DNA of 64,000 nt from Anaerolineales bacterium (GCA_020634855.1 JACKAU010000005.1:496001-560000), one strand, 5' to 3'. Counted from the first letter of the stretch, positions 26,501 through 35,200 are shown. The notes: generated by a model not told the origin, from the sequence alone. Made by a program: numbers and translations.

Positions 26501-28010
26501 GCGAAGGCTCACTCTCGGCCTCGGTTTCCGCGTCGGGCGACGGCTCCAAATCATGCAGCCAACTGGTGTCAGGGGGCGTAGGATGCTCGGTTGACGGCTC
26601 TGCCGGAGCTTCGGCTGCGGCCGCCTTGTTCATTTCCTCCAGCCAGTCGAGGCGACTATCGACGGATGAAGCGGCCAAGTCATCGTCCGATTCTGCGGCC
26701 GGCCACTCCTCGGCATCGACGTCGGATGAAATTGCTTCAGCCTCGGGGCTGTCGTCACTAACCGAGTCGCGCAAATCCGACAGCCAGTCAAAGGCGGCGG
26801 CTTGAGTTGCGGCCGGGTCCTCACTACTTTGCGGCTCGATATCAGCAGCGAGCCAGTCGGGTATGTCGTCAGTCGCAGCTACCTCGGGTTCGGGTGCAGG
26901 TGGGGCTGATGAGGCGTCATCGCCGGTCAACCAGTCAGGGATATCGGTTTCGTCGGCCGGCTCATCGCTTTGATCTTGCAGCCAGTCAGGCGTATCTGTT
27001 TCGCTCGCCGCCGTTTCACTGCCGGCGGGGAGGGTATCCGGCTGAATGGTTTCTTCAAGCCAATCAGGAATATCGTCTGGGGTCGATTCAACCGCAGGTA
27101 ACTTGTCGGCCTCGGCAATGATCGATTGGCTGGTTGGCTGGCTTAGCCAATCGGGAACATCGTCATCGACTGAGCCGATATCACCCGTCGGTTTAGCAGG
27201 GGCAGCCGGTTCGTCCAGGGCGTCGGTCAACCAATCGGGAACGTCAACTTCGCCGGTCGGGGTCTCGGCCGGTTGATCGAGCGCATCAGTAAGCCAATCG
27301 GGGACTTCATAATCGGCGGCTGAGTCGGTTGGGAAATCTGCGGTCGAGTCCGTTTCTTCGGCATCAAATTGAGCGGGCGTCTCCAGGGCATCATTGAGCC
27401 AATCGGGGACGGTGTCCTCAGAGTCGGAGAAGGTCGTTTCGACCGCCGGTTTGGATTTATCGCTGGGAATAAGGTCGGTTAGCCAATCCGGTTGATCATC
27501 TGCCGTTTGGTTTGAATAGGGATCGTCCTGACCCGCGTCTGACGTTATGGCTTGGGAGACAGAGCCGGCCAGCCAATCATCATCTTGATCTAAGGCGTCT
27601 GAAAGAAAGCCTTCTTCATCGTCGCTGAGACTATCGAGCAAATCGTCGATGGGGCCAGGTGGTATTTCGGTTTTATCTTCGTCATATGGGCCCCATTCGA
27701 CCGAAGTTGATGCGCGTTGGCCGACGTCCTGAGGCAGGCCCTCTTCTTCCATCTGCTCCAATAAAGCGGAGATCTGGGCGGCTTCTTCATCTAAATCATC
27801 AGCTTGAGATGGATCGCGGGCAAATGTAGGCTCTTCTAGACCGATCAGCGGCCCTGGCGCTTCGCCATGTTTGCCTAATAGTTGCAGCAACCAATCCGGG
27901 ACTTGTTCGATAACGCGCTTGGGCGCGTCGGCCGGTTTGCGGCTGCCCAGTTTGCTTAGCTTTTTAATCGGTTTACGTTGAGGCGAATTATCTTTCTTTT
28001 CTAGGCTCAT
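23562..28010 (-). CDS. Giant PDWL-repeat protein, N-terminal part
   Basis: From the ATG at 28010, 1,482 codons, of which about the last 65 (below 23762) are out of frame because one G is missing; the true coding part continues in the frame of 19798-23238. The N-terminus is basic (KKDNSPQRKPIKKLSKLGSR). An acidic region follows with over 40 short units centred on Trp, mostly PDWL plus an acidic or Leu/Gln-ending tail. Units such as GTGWLRDLEPPP form a 30-residue direct repeat near 26261. Pairs of units near 23600-24560 are nearly identical at DNA level. The part has no signal sequence, so the repeats lie in the cytoplasm, with the membrane helices only in the C-terminal part. The ATG overlaps the upstream gene's stop by four bases. 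No enzymatic domain is visible in this part. Confidence 0.8.
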   Translation of the reverse strand: MSLEKKDNSPQRKPIKKLSKLGSRKPADAPKRVIEQVPDWLLQLLGKHGEAPGPLIGLEEPTFARDPSQADDLDEEAAQISALLEQMEEEGLPQDVGQRASTSVEWGPYDEDKTEIPPGPIDDLLDSLSDDEEGFLSDALDQDDDWLAGSVSQAITSDAGQDDPYSNQTADDQPDWLTDLIPSDKSKPAVETTFSDSEDTVPDWLNDALETPAQFDAEETDSTADFPTDSAADYEVPDWLTDALDQPAETPTGEVDVPDWLTDALDEPAAPAKPTGDIGSVDDDVPDWLSQPTSQSIIAEADKLPAVESTPDDIPDWLEETIQPDTLPAGSETAASETDTPDWLQDQSDEPADETDIPDWLTGDDASSAPPAPEPEVAATDDIPDWLAADIEPQSSEDPAATQAAAFDWLSDLRDSVSDDSPEAEAISSDVDAEEWPAAESDDDLAASSVDSRLDWLEEMNKAAAAEAPAEPSTEHPTPPDTSWLHDLEPSPDAETEAESEPSLETMASDDTDWLYDLEPPPDAEPEIDPSTERITPPGTGWLRDLEPPPSSQGEAEAETSAERVTPPGTGWLRDLEPPPSSQGEEPATTSETTFETDDDEDWLATISEAAPLETTPPWEEEDDGEGDGDQPSETIEPETLMEQASTSDVDALSFLFSDETDEAAAELLTTSDPDAAEEVPDWLLAVSAETDIDAESAVEEDWLDNFTEQAGAAEEAEAPDWLTDLRATTSPSVDVVEDELPDWLKDSSADQPDTPDNEPAETLIPDWLQETTSTDEAADQTDAYSEQEDETEPTLAADDDSSIPDWLESASDEVPDWLSDDVSEIPEWLTLDADIAPGEATEDELQTPDWLKDLPETSPAETAAALDDQELPSWLVDLPPESDPEPKEEDFASGMSDWLSGLPTIEESEPEADEPSPERVDPLDDDEDFSETLDLDTTPHISEIEANDQEIPAWLADLRPDDDDLPATEDFSDTSPAAEDTPVEAASTAAEPVADDWLTGLRQVAEQAPDIEDLDSNDDRETAEEDFPSSEITSAEEIEADTDPDMPDWLTRLRGTSTSLQPITDSADEDLDQPERFAEIPIAAEIEMPPTDEPDLPDWLADQPPLDNPEPETDHSTTEFVGEVDDEDLPDWLTDQPAADTPEPTVAPVDDSEDEDLPDWLADQPTATEIETPETEIEPDLPDWLTDQPTAAEIETPAVEGEPDLSDWLTGLRSDAGIEDEPDLPDWLADQPADRPEPETDQSTADFSGEVEDEELPDWLADLSATDSLEPAVDDEDENLPDWLADLPAAAEIETPPTDDPDRPDWLADLPTAAEIETPETEVEPDLPDWLADQPETDSSEPETGLPIADFSGEVEDEELPDWLADQPAAAEIETPETEVEPDLPDWLADLPVAAEIETPPTDEPDRPDWLVDLPPPPKSKRPKLKSNPTYPTGSLTYPLPPKSKRLQPMSRTGLTGWPTCPPPPKSKHPKLKSNPTYPTG
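23601..23880. repeat. 141-bp tandem repeat within the PDWL gene
   Basis: The stretch from 23601 recurs from 23741 with only a few changes. The shared part begins TTTCGATTTCGGCGGCGG and runs through the PDWL and LPDWL units. The period is 47 codons. Further, more diverged units continue to about 24560, and near-identical DNA here favours slippage and recombination. Confidence 0.8.
23761..23765 (-). other. Single-base deletion in a G-run that splits the giant gene
   Basis: GGGGG at 23761-23765 stands where the adjacent copy of the same repeat unit has GGGGGG (23610-23616 region). The two copies are offset by 140 bases instead of 141 (47 codons). Adding one G rejoins both open parts into one frame from 28010 to 19798. 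It could be a sequencing or assembly error in repetitive DNA, or a real slipped-strand change. Confidence 0.85.
26261..26440. repeat. 90-bp tandem repeat within the PDWL gene
   Basis: Two neighbouring units of 90 bases (30 codons), starting CTTGGCTGCTGGGCGGCGG at 26261 and again at 26351. They encode ERxTPPGTGWLRDLEPPP-type units. It is in frame, so the gene can grow or shrink here without losing its reading frame. Confidence 0.75.
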
Positions 28011-28666
28011 TTTTGATCCGTGTAGGGCCGATCCGCCCCAATTAAAACTCGTAAACCGGTGGCGATGGCGCCCAGGGCAACACCCAATAAAATACCACGC
28101 GCACCGGCTAGGGCCGGGACGTTAAGAATCCAATCTTTAATGACCGGGAGTTCCGCCCAGAGGTATATGCCAATGGGGACTTGGCCCAGTAAAACAATCA
28201 CCGCGAATAAGACAAAAATCAGGGTTTCCAGGTTGCGCACTCTGAAGGCTCGGAAGGCAGCCGTGGCGATAAAAATAGCCAAGAGGGCAAAGAAGGTTGA
28301 TTCGAGTGGTTGAAGAATGGAATCAAAGATAAATCGGCTTGAGTCAGAATTTGGCCCACCGCTTAAAAAGCCGACGGCCAGGGTCGCGGCTAAAGAAACC
28401 AACAGCACAATACTGTAGAGGTTTCCTGGCCTTTGGGTCTGAATACGGCTCCAATGAACAGAGATTACATTGGCGAACCCTAAAAATAAGGCAAACGCGG
28501 CCACAATAGTAACCCAACTCACAAATAGGAGGCTCACTTGATTGATCAATCCACTGAGACCGAATATTTTGCCCGGCCACTCGGCGACAAAAACGCCGGC
28601 CAGGATAAATATACCGACAACCATGGCCACGGTGGTCGGCAGAACGCGTCCAATTTTGAGATTCAT
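28007..28666 (-). CDS. Polytopic membrane protein upstream of the giant gene
   Basis: A 219-residue protein with about six hydrophobic helices: residues 10-30, 38-62, 78-98, 112-132, 140-160 and 190-210. Short linkers separate them, such as SVHWSRIQTQRPGN and RAFRVRNLE. It has no catalytic motif and no signal peptide and I cannot name the family. It overlaps its two neighbours by four bases on each side: the DUF6754-like gene ends in its start, and its own stop overlaps the giant gene's start. That tight coupling suggests that equal amounts of the three proteins are made, probably as parts of one membrane assembly. It is the third membrane component encoded in this operon. Confidence 0.65.
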   Translation of the reverse strand: MNLKIGRVLPTTVAMVVGIFILAGVFVAEWPGKIFGLSGLINQVSLLFVSWVTIVAAFALFLGFANVISVHWSRIQTQRPGNLYSIVLLVSLAATLAVGFLSGGPNSDSSRFIFDSILQPLESTFFALLAIFIATAAFRAFRVRNLETLIFVLFAVIVLLGQVPIGIYLWAELPVIKDWILNVPALAGARGILLGVALGAIATGLRVLIGADRPYTDQK

Positions 28667-29418
28667 CCGTTAATTATTCCTAATGAGGTGGCCACCACCC
28701 CAGCCAAAATGACAATTCCGACGATCCAGCGCATGGTATCTTGAGCCAACAGGCTGGCAATATGGAGCGGACGTTTTTGCAAATAAGCGCCGCCGGCATA
28801 GATTTCTTCACCGAGCAAGGTTTCTTGAGCGGTAGCGTAAATAAAAGGCAGGACGTTGGGGTCGCTGGTACCGCCCACGTGGGACATGCCTCGCCGAGCG
28901 GCGGTTTCACCCATCAGTAAATACTCATCGCCGAATTTGCCGATCATAATGTTTGTCTCGACATCGTCCATATCGAGCAAGTTCATCACCCCGGCAGCGT
29001 AGGCGGCCGGCTGCGGCGCAATCCAGCGAATATCACGATAGGCTTCGGCCGCTTTGGCCTTGTCGCTGCCGTAGGCTGAACGCACGGTGTTTTGGGCCAT
29101 CAACATTACCGTTGGATCGGCCATAGAAACAATGGGGGAGATACCGGTTGTGGCCGATTGCTCGGCCAGATAATCGAGCGTATATAGCCCGGCCAGGCTG
29201 TCGGCGGTGGTGATATCAGCGACTGAGCCGGTTCCAAGCGATAGATGCAGGGCGCGCCCGGCCTCAACAGCTCGACCGGCAAAGCCTTTGACCGCTTCAA
29301 AAGCTTGAATACGACGTAGGCTGGGTTTTTGACCTCTACCGACTCTGGCGGAAAAGAAGAGCAGCAGGCCCAAGAAAAGCAGTAAAAATAGGAATGCCAA
29401 CAGAACAGATGATGTCAT
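28663..29418 (-). CDS. DUF6754-like membrane protein
   Basis: A 251-residue protein that matches what I remember of the DUF6754 family, known mainly from Chloroflexota and without an assigned function. An N-terminal helix (about 4-26) is followed by a soluble domain. Its motifs are GRAVEAGRALHLSLGTGSV (about 50-68), TADSLAGLYTLDYLAEQS (about 71-88) and the block IGKFGDEYLLMGETAARRG (about 158-176). A C-terminal helix (about 229-248) closes it. The two ends are therefore in the membrane and the centre is probably extracytoplasmic or cytoplasmic, depending on orientation. It sits six bases upstream of a 95-residue gene and overlaps the next membrane gene by four bases. Family recognition is from memory and would need a profile search. 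Confidence 0.65.
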   Translation of the reverse strand: MTSSVLLAFLFLLLFLGLLLFFSARVGRGQKPSLRRIQAFEAVKGFAGRAVEAGRALHLSLGTGSVADITTADSLAGLYTLDYLAEQSATTGISPIVSMADPTVMLMAQNTVRSAYGSDKAKAAEAYRDIRWIAPQPAAYAAGVMNLLDMDDVETNIMIGKFGDEYLLMGETAARRGMSHVGGTSDPNVLPFIYATAQETLLGEEIYAGGAYLQKRPLHIASLLAQDTMRWIVGIVILAGVVATSLGIING

Positions 29419-29424
29419 TAGATG

Positions 29425-29712
29425 TTAGGTCTCCTCGGTAAGGTGGGGCAACTGAGCGGGCTTAGTTTCAAGCTGAACAATAAGCGCTTCCAACAGGTCG
29501 GGATTTTCAAGAAGGGAAATTGTATTTTTGGTTAGGTCGGTGGCTACAAAAATGTCTAGAGCCGGTTGGGTGACCAACAGTAACTGGCTGCCTAAAAAAG
29601 CCAGCGGTTTGCAGCCCTCCAATAATAAAATGGCCGGCGCAGTCAACCCTAAATTAGAAATTTTGTCGGCAACTTTATTTATAAACGTGTTTGTTTCCAT
29701 GATAGCACACAT
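29425..29712 (-). CDS. Small soluble protein of the unknown operon
   Basis: A 95-residue protein with no recognised family. It is mildly hydrophobic in the middle (APAILLLEGCKPLAFLGSQLLLV) but ends in an acidic helix-like tail (LLEALIVQLETKPAQLPHLTEET). The start is uncertain: ATG at 29712 or ATG at 29700 (METNTFINKV), and neither has a good ribosome site. It lies between the HEAT-repeat gene (26 bases upstream) and the DUF6754-like gene (six bases downstream), so it is part of the operon. Its length and its place next to membrane genes fit a small adaptor, but nothing shows that. It may be a lineage-specific protein, since I can recall no relative. Confidence 0.55.
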   Translation of the reverse strand: MCAIMETNTFINKVADKISNLGLTAPAILLLEGCKPLAFLGSQLLLVTQPALDIFVATDLTKNTISLLENPDLLEALIVQLETKPAQLPHLTEET

Positions 29713-29738
29713 TATTGTAGGATAAGTCTGGGAGAAAT

Positions 29739-30557
29739 TTATCGGCGCAAGCGTCCTTTGATGCCTAACAGTGTTTGGAGCCAGCCCGGTTTGGTAATGG
29801 TTTCGATAGCCTGACCGGCAGTGGCTTTGATTTCTTGACTAGCGTCTGGGTCATTTAATATTCTGGTTAAGTCCGGTACTGTTTCGGGTAGCCCCAACCG
29901 GCCTATCGCCCAGACCGCATTGCGGCGGGTAATAGGATCCTGATCCGTGAGCGATATTTTTAGCTGAGGTAAGGCTGGTGCCGCTCGTAACGCTCCCAAA
30001 GCATAGGTCGCGCTACGGCGCACGATAACCTGTTTATCGTTTAGGCAGGCAGTCAACGCCGGTATGGCTTGAGGATCACCGATGTGACCCAACGCGTAAG
30101 CTGCGGCTCGACGAACCCAAGGATCGACATCGTTCAGGGACTCGATTAGAGCCGGAACAGCAGCCGGCGCTTTTAAATGGGCCAGGGCTTCGGCCGCACT
30201 TTGTCGCAGCAAGGCGTCATCGGCGGCTAGCATTTCCAGTAGAGACGGGTACATGTCGGTCAATCGGCTGGAGCCAAGGGCGTCAACGGCAGCGCTGTAA
30301 CCTCGTTTGGTCTGGGCTGAGTTTGTGGCAAGGCTGGTGTTTAGAAGGTCGGTTAATTTCTGGGCGCCTTCAGAGTGACGCACTAAAGCTAATCCGGCTT
30401 GCCAACGGACAAAGGGATGCTGATCGGCCAACGCTTTGATGAGTAAGGAGAGTGTCTCGTCGGTTAGCCATTGATGTTCGGCACGATTAAGGTGTTCAAT
30501 AGCCTGCCAGCGTTCCGCCGCCGACTCAGCTTGCAGAGCTGCCACCAGTTCTGTCAT
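29739..30557 (-). CDS. HEAT-repeat (PBS-lyase type) protein
   Basis: A 272-residue all-helical protein built from about seven HEAT repeats of roughly 31 residues. The typical lines are AALVRHSEGAQKL, LRQSAAEALAHLKAPAAVPALIESL, DVDPWVRRAAAYALGHIGDPQAIPAL and VIVRRSATYALGALRAAPAL. The Arg-Arg-x-Ala-x-x-Ala-Leu pattern is diagnostic of the family, which bridges proteins and is best known from phycobilisome lyases but is not a lyase by itself. No signal peptide or membrane segment is visible. It is the first gene of the leftward operon, under the promoter at 30619-30647, and is likely a scaffold or regulator of the membrane complex encoded behind it. Confidence 0.8.
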   Translation of the reverse strand: MTELVAALQAESAAERWQAIEHLNRAEHQWLTDETLSLLIKALADQHPFVRWQAGLALVRHSEGAQKLTDLLNTSLATNSAQTKRGYSAAVDALGSSRLTDMYPSLLEMLAADDALLRQSAAEALAHLKAPAAVPALIESLNDVDPWVRRAAAYALGHIGDPQAIPALTACLNDKQVIVRRSATYALGALRAAPALPQLKISLTDQDPITRRNAVWAIGRLGLPETVPDLTRILNDPDASQEIKATAGQAIETITKPGWLQTLLGIKGRLRR

Positions 30558-30601
30558 TAGAGCGCCCGCTGTAGTTTGGTCAACAGTTATGACAATTTGC
30601 C

Positions 30602-30659
30602 CATTATGTCATGCGGACAGTATACCATAGGTGTTAGCAACTGTAAAGTTGACATAATG
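30602..30659. promoter_or_regulatory. Inverted repeat around the divergent operon promoter
   Basis: CATTATGTCA (30602-30611) and TGACATAATG (30650-30659) are exact reverse complements flanking the leftward promoter. The second arm overlaps a TTGACA (30649-30654) pointing right, toward the VOC gene. A dimer binding both arms could regulate both genes. Confidence 0.45.
30619..30647 (-). promoter_or_regulatory. Promoter of the giant-protein operon
   Basis: On the minus strand TTTACA (30642-30647), 17 bases, TATACT (30619-30624). It would start the transcript about 55 bases before the ATG at 30557 of the first gene. Confidence 0.75.
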
Positions 30660-30714
30660 TTAAAATTAGGGATTAGTTTATGTTATTCTATAAGGCGATA
30701 AATGAGGAATCATT

Positions 30715-31107
30715 ATGAAAGTTGATCGAATATTAGAAACTTGTCTTTACGTTGATGATTTGAATGCGGCTGAAAAATTTTATCGGCGCATTTTAGGTGT
30801 TGAGTCGTTTTCTCGGGTTAATAACCGCCATGTTTTTTTTCGCTGCGGTGAAAGTATGCTGCTGTTGTTTAATCCTCTGGAAACGGCCAAATCCAGCGGT
30901 GATGTACCCACTCACGGCGCTCACGGTCCCGGACACGTGGCGTTTGCTATCGCGCCGGACCAGATAGATCTGTGCCGCCGCCAGTTGCAGGAAAATGGCA
31001 TCGCCATTGAGACGGAGATTACTTGGCCATCGGGCGGCCGGTCAATCTATTTTCGCGATCCGGCCGGGAACAGCGTTGAGTTGGCCACGGCGCAAGTGTG
31101 GGGGTAG
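30715..31107 (+). CDS. VOC-family (glyoxalase/dioxygenase fold) protein
   Basis: A 130-residue protein with the paired beta-alpha-beta-beta-beta modules of the vicinal oxygen chelate fold. LETCLYVDDLNAAEKFYRRIL begins the first half. The second half contains HGPGHVAFAIAPDQIDLCRRQLQ and ends with YFRDPAGNSVELA, a Glu-bearing metal-ligand strand typical of the family. Metal-binding His and Glu are therefore partly visible, but the exact chemistry (glyoxalase, fosfomycin or bleomycin resistance, dioxygenase) cannot be read. The gene is single, divergent from the large operon, and may share its regulatory region. It has no partner downstream on the same strand. Confidence 0.8.
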   Translation: MKVDRILETCLYVDDLNAAEKFYRRILGVESFSRVNNRHVFFRCGESMLLLFNPLETAKSSGDVPTHGAHGPGHVAFAIAPDQIDLCRRQLQENGIAIETEITWPSGGRSIYFRDPAGNSVELATAQVWG

Positions 31108-31150
31108 TTAGTTGGTTGGCTAGATAGTGGGTTAGATAGTTGGTTAAGGC

Positions 31151-32284
31151 TTAGCCTTCTTCTCCTCGCTGGCCGGCATGGTTATGCCATTTAGGTATGG
31201 TAAATTTGAAGGTTGACCCCTGGCCGATCTCACTCTCGACCCAAATTTTGCCGCCGTGTTTTTCGACCAACTCTTTGCAGAGAAGCAAGCCCAGGCCGGT
31301 GCCTCGCTCATCGGCCGTGCCCGTCTGCGTAACTTTGGTGTCGATTCTAAATAATTTTGCTTGGAGCTTGGGGGCCATACCAACGCCGGTATCGGTGACG
31401 GAGACCTCGACAAAATCATCCCGGCATTGAGCGGAAATTGTCACCTGTCCAGCCGGGTGAGTGAATTTTAAGGCATTGGCGATAAGATTTCGCGTCACGG
31501 TATTGATCATGTTAGCGTCGCCGTAGATAAGGAAGCCACTCGGCTCAACCTGGTTGATCAAGGTAATCCCTTTTTGTTTAGCCGAACTAGCATAAAGATT
31601 TGTGGCCGTTTTGGCTGAGTCGTATAGATTGAGTTGCTCCGGCTCAAACGCCATGATGCCTTTTTGTAGTCTGGCCCATTCCAGTAGATTTTCCAAGAGC
31701 TTATACGTATTTGTAACTGCCCCATGCATTCTACAAGCTACTTCTGAGATTTGCTCTTGATTAAACTCGTTCGTTGCCGTGGCCAACAAATCTGAAAGTC
31801 CCAGTAACCCGCCAAACGTTCCTCTTAAATCATGGGCAATGATTGAGAAAAATTTGTCTTTGGCGGCATTGAGCGCATAGAGTTCTTGCTTTTGGCGTTG
31901 AATAGTCAAATGGGTGTTAATTCGGGCCAGCACTTCCTCTTGCCGAAAGGGTTTGGTGATGTAGTCAACCCCGCCGACCTCAAAGCTCGTAACTACGTTG
32001 GCGGTATCAGTTAGAGCGGTGATAAAAATAACAGGGATGTCCTTGGTTTTTTCGTCGGCCTTCAAATGTTGGCAGGTTTCAATGCCGTCCATCCCAGGCA
32101 TCATAATGTCGAGTAGTATCAAATCGGGCGGCAGTCGGTGGACTTGCTTGATGGCGTCCTCACCACTTTTAGCAACAAAGGTTCGGAGGCCAAACTGTTT
32201 AAGGTAGCTAAATAAAACCTTAAGGTTAGTTGGGTTGTCGTCGACGATCAAAATAGTGGGTTCTTCAAGTGTATTTGTAATCAC
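31151..32284 (-). CDS. Hybrid response regulator / histidine kinase (REC-HisKA-HATPase)
   Basis: A 377-residue cytoplasmic signalling protein. The receiver domain (about 8-125) has the acidic pair in ILIVDDNP, the phospho-acceptor Asp in LILLDIMMPGMDG and the Lys in YITKPF. The dimerisation helix carries FFSIIAHDLRG with the phospho-accepting His near 155, and the ATPase has NLIANALKF (N box) and ADERGTGLGLLL (G2 box). Starting with a receiver is typical of phosphorelays that take input from another kinase. The gene's start overlaps the stop of the large sensor kinase before it by four bases, so the pair is one relay unit. No output domain is encoded. Confidence 0.92.
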   Translation of the reverse strand: MITNTLEEPTILIVDDNPTNLKVLFSYLKQFGLRTFVAKSGEDAIKQVHRLPPDLILLDIMMPGMDGIETCQHLKADEKTKDIPVIFITALTDTANVVTSFEVGGVDYITKPFRQEEVLARINTHLTIQRQKQELYALNAAKDKFFSIIAHDLRGTFGGLLGLSDLLATATNEFNQEQISEVACRMHGAVTNTYKLLENLLEWARLQKGIMAFEPEQLNLYDSAKTATNLYASSAKQKGITLINQVEPSGFLIYGDANMINTVTRNLIANALKFTHPAGQVTISAQCRDDFVEVSVTDTGVGMAPKLQAKLFRIDTKVTQTGTADERGTGLGLLLCKELVEKHGGKIWVESEIGQGSTFKFTIPKWHNHAGQRGEEG

Positions 32285-35200
32285 AATAAGTCCTTTAAGT
32301 GCTGGTTAATCAATTCTTTGATTTCATCTAAAGCAAAATTATTAGCGAGATCATTGACTTTTGAGCCAAATGGCTTGAGATCAGGCTCAGCGGTGATTAG
32401 TTCTTTAACGTAGGTTTGAATACCCTCAATATCACCGATCAGGGCTAGGTCGCGTATCGACTCAAGTGCTGTTAAGGCTGGTACAGCTAAGGGCGCCTCC
32501 GGTATAACGGTTTCGACGCGAGGCGAGGCGTTCTCATCATCGTAAACCCACTCCAGGGCCAGATACTTTTGTATCTTTTCAAACAGTTCAGCGACTAGAA
32601 TAGGCTTCTCGATGTTGTCCTGACAGCCGGCGGTCCGACTACGCTGTTTGCTTCTTTGAAATGCAGCGGCCGAAGCGGCCAAAATGACCACATCTTTTAT
32701 GCGGCTGCTTCTCCTAATACGCCGGGTAGCCTCAAAACCGTCCATAAGCGGCATGATCAGATCCATAATAATGAGAGCGGGCTGCAGCTTTTCAGCTTGC
32801 TGAACCGCTGCCTGCCCATTGGCGGCTTCGGTAATATCAAAGCCCAAGGGGGTTAGTAGTTCTTTGATGGCAAGACGAGTTTCGGCCTTATCATCAACGA
32901 CTAAAATTTTGAATGGAGTCAACGTTTTGGCGTCAAGAGGTTTATAGCCGATGATTTTTTGGTTTCTTATGGGAAAAGGCACATCAACGGTATCAGCAAT
33001 GGGAACCATCACTTCAAACCAAAATTTGGTTCCCTGGTCAATAACACTTTCAACCTGTAACTCACTGTCCATCATCCGAACCAACCGCCGGGAGATGGCT
33101 AATCCCAACCCTGTGCCTTCAGAGTGAACCCGCTTGTCTTTGACCTGGTGGAAAGGGGCAAAAATTTCTTCCAACTTGTCAGGCGGAATACCAACACCTG
33201 TGTCCTGCACCTCAAAGTGAATACGGGTGGTGATGTCAGAAGGCTGACGTGGTTGGCAAATATCGACTTTTAACATTATTTGTCCCGTTTTGGTAAATTT
33301 AATCCCGTTGCCGAGGAGGTTGATTAGAATCTGGCGCAGTCGTTTTTCGTCGGCAATAATGCCGTAGGGTAAATGCGGCGATAGGTCAATTTTAAGCTGC
33401 AATCCTTTTTGTTCGGCTCGAATCCGTAGCATTTCTGTAATACTTTTGATAAAACTGGCCAGATGAAATCCTTCCGGCTCAAGTTCCAACCTGCCGGCCT
33501 CAATTTTCGAGATATCCAGAATATCATTAATCATCGTGAGCAAGTGTTCGCCGCTGGTATGAATAATGTCAATCGCCTCCGCCTGCTGGCTTGATAGATC
33601 GCTGTCGCGTTTGAGGATTTGGGTAAAGCCTAAAATGCCGTTAAGCGGCGTTCGTAACTCGTGACTCATGTTGGCTAAAAATTCGCTTTTGGCCTGGTTG
33701 GCGCTTTCGGCTTGTTCTTTGGCTTTGTGTAAATTGTCATTGGCAGTTCTTAGTTCTTCGATAGCCTGGTTTAGGTGGGTGTACAAGCGGGCATTTTCAA
33801 TAGCGATGGCGGCCTGTCCGGCCAACATATTCAGCAAGTTGAGATCTTGCTCGTCAAAGGCGTTCCAATGGGTTTTACTGTGCGCATCCAGGGTTCCGAT
33901 GATCTTTGGCCCCACAATTAAAGGAGCGCTGATAATAGCCAGAAACTTATCCTTAACTGCTGCTGGATTATCAAAGCGAGGATCATTGGGAATGTCGTTG
34001 GCAATAATTGGCTCACCAGTTTGGGCGACCCGACCGGCAATGCTATGTCCAAGTGGCTCATGCGTATTTTCTACAATATCCTCATGGAGACCGTAAGCTC
34101 CCTCAATGGTTAGATGCGCGCCGACCTCATCGAGCAGTAAGATGCAGCTAGAATTGGCTTTGAGCAGCTTGGCCGTCCTTTTGGCAATTGAATTTAATAA
34201 ATTGTCTAATTGACGTTGCTGGGTAATTTCCTTGCCCACTTGGTACAACGTTTCCAGCTTTTCGTTGAGGATCGTTAACTCTCCGGTGCGGGCGACCACG
34301 CGAATTTCTAACTCATCGTGAGCTTTTTGCAACAATTCTTCGGCGCGTTTCCGTTCAGCAACTTCAATTTGCAATGTTTCATTGACTTTAACTAAATCGG
34401 CAGTTCGCTCTTGAACGTGTTGTTCGAGCTGCTGATTCGTTTCGGCTAAGGCTTTTTTCGTTAGCTGTTGTTCTTTAGCCAGAGATATGGCGGCGGCGGC
34501 GGCCTCGAGCAGCACCGTTTCGGATAGATTCCAAGTACGCGTTTCAGCCGTATTTCCAAATGCAATCAAACCAAATAAACTGCTGTTGATTCTCAAGGGA
34601 ACGAGCAAAATGGTACGGATGCCGTGTTTGTAAAAGTAGAAATGTTCAACCACCATTATTTTTTCGATAACATCGAAGATGATCTCCCCCCGATCTAATT
34701 TTTCAATCCAATTAGGTTGAATTTCTATCATTGCCTGGGCTAAGTTTTCGAGAAGATCAGGCTGGGGCCGGTCAGCCGGCTGAGACCAGACCGCACACGG
34801 TCTAAAGGAGAGAGCTTCAGCGTTATCTTGCTTTTCGGCCAGGCAAACGCAATCTGAATGCGAGATCGGTCCCAGCAGACGGGTGACATCGTCATAAAAC
34901 GTCGCTACTTCAGTTTCTATAAACAATCGTCGCTGCAGTTCAACTAACGTACTCAAGTAGGCTTCTCTGTAAGCGAGAAATTGGCGGGCTTGCTCGCGCT
35001 CGGTTACATCGGATGAAATGCCGATAAGACCCGTTATTTGGTCCTCATCATCCTGAAGGGGTATGTATTGGGTCTCAAGGATAGCGTCTCCTATTCGGGT
35101 AGTTGAGTAGGTTATTTCCCCGGCCAGAGCGCGGCGGATATTTTCATTTCTTTGGTCATTGGCGTTCAACACACCAAACGCCGATTGTCCGACGAGTTCT

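Noticed and set aside
23405..26805. Long open frames on the plus strand rich in Ser (for example SASQSGRSGS-like repeats) across the giant gene
   Set aside because: They are the reverse reading of the PDWL repeats; their low-complexity Ser/Gly composition and lack of ribosome sites show they are shadows.
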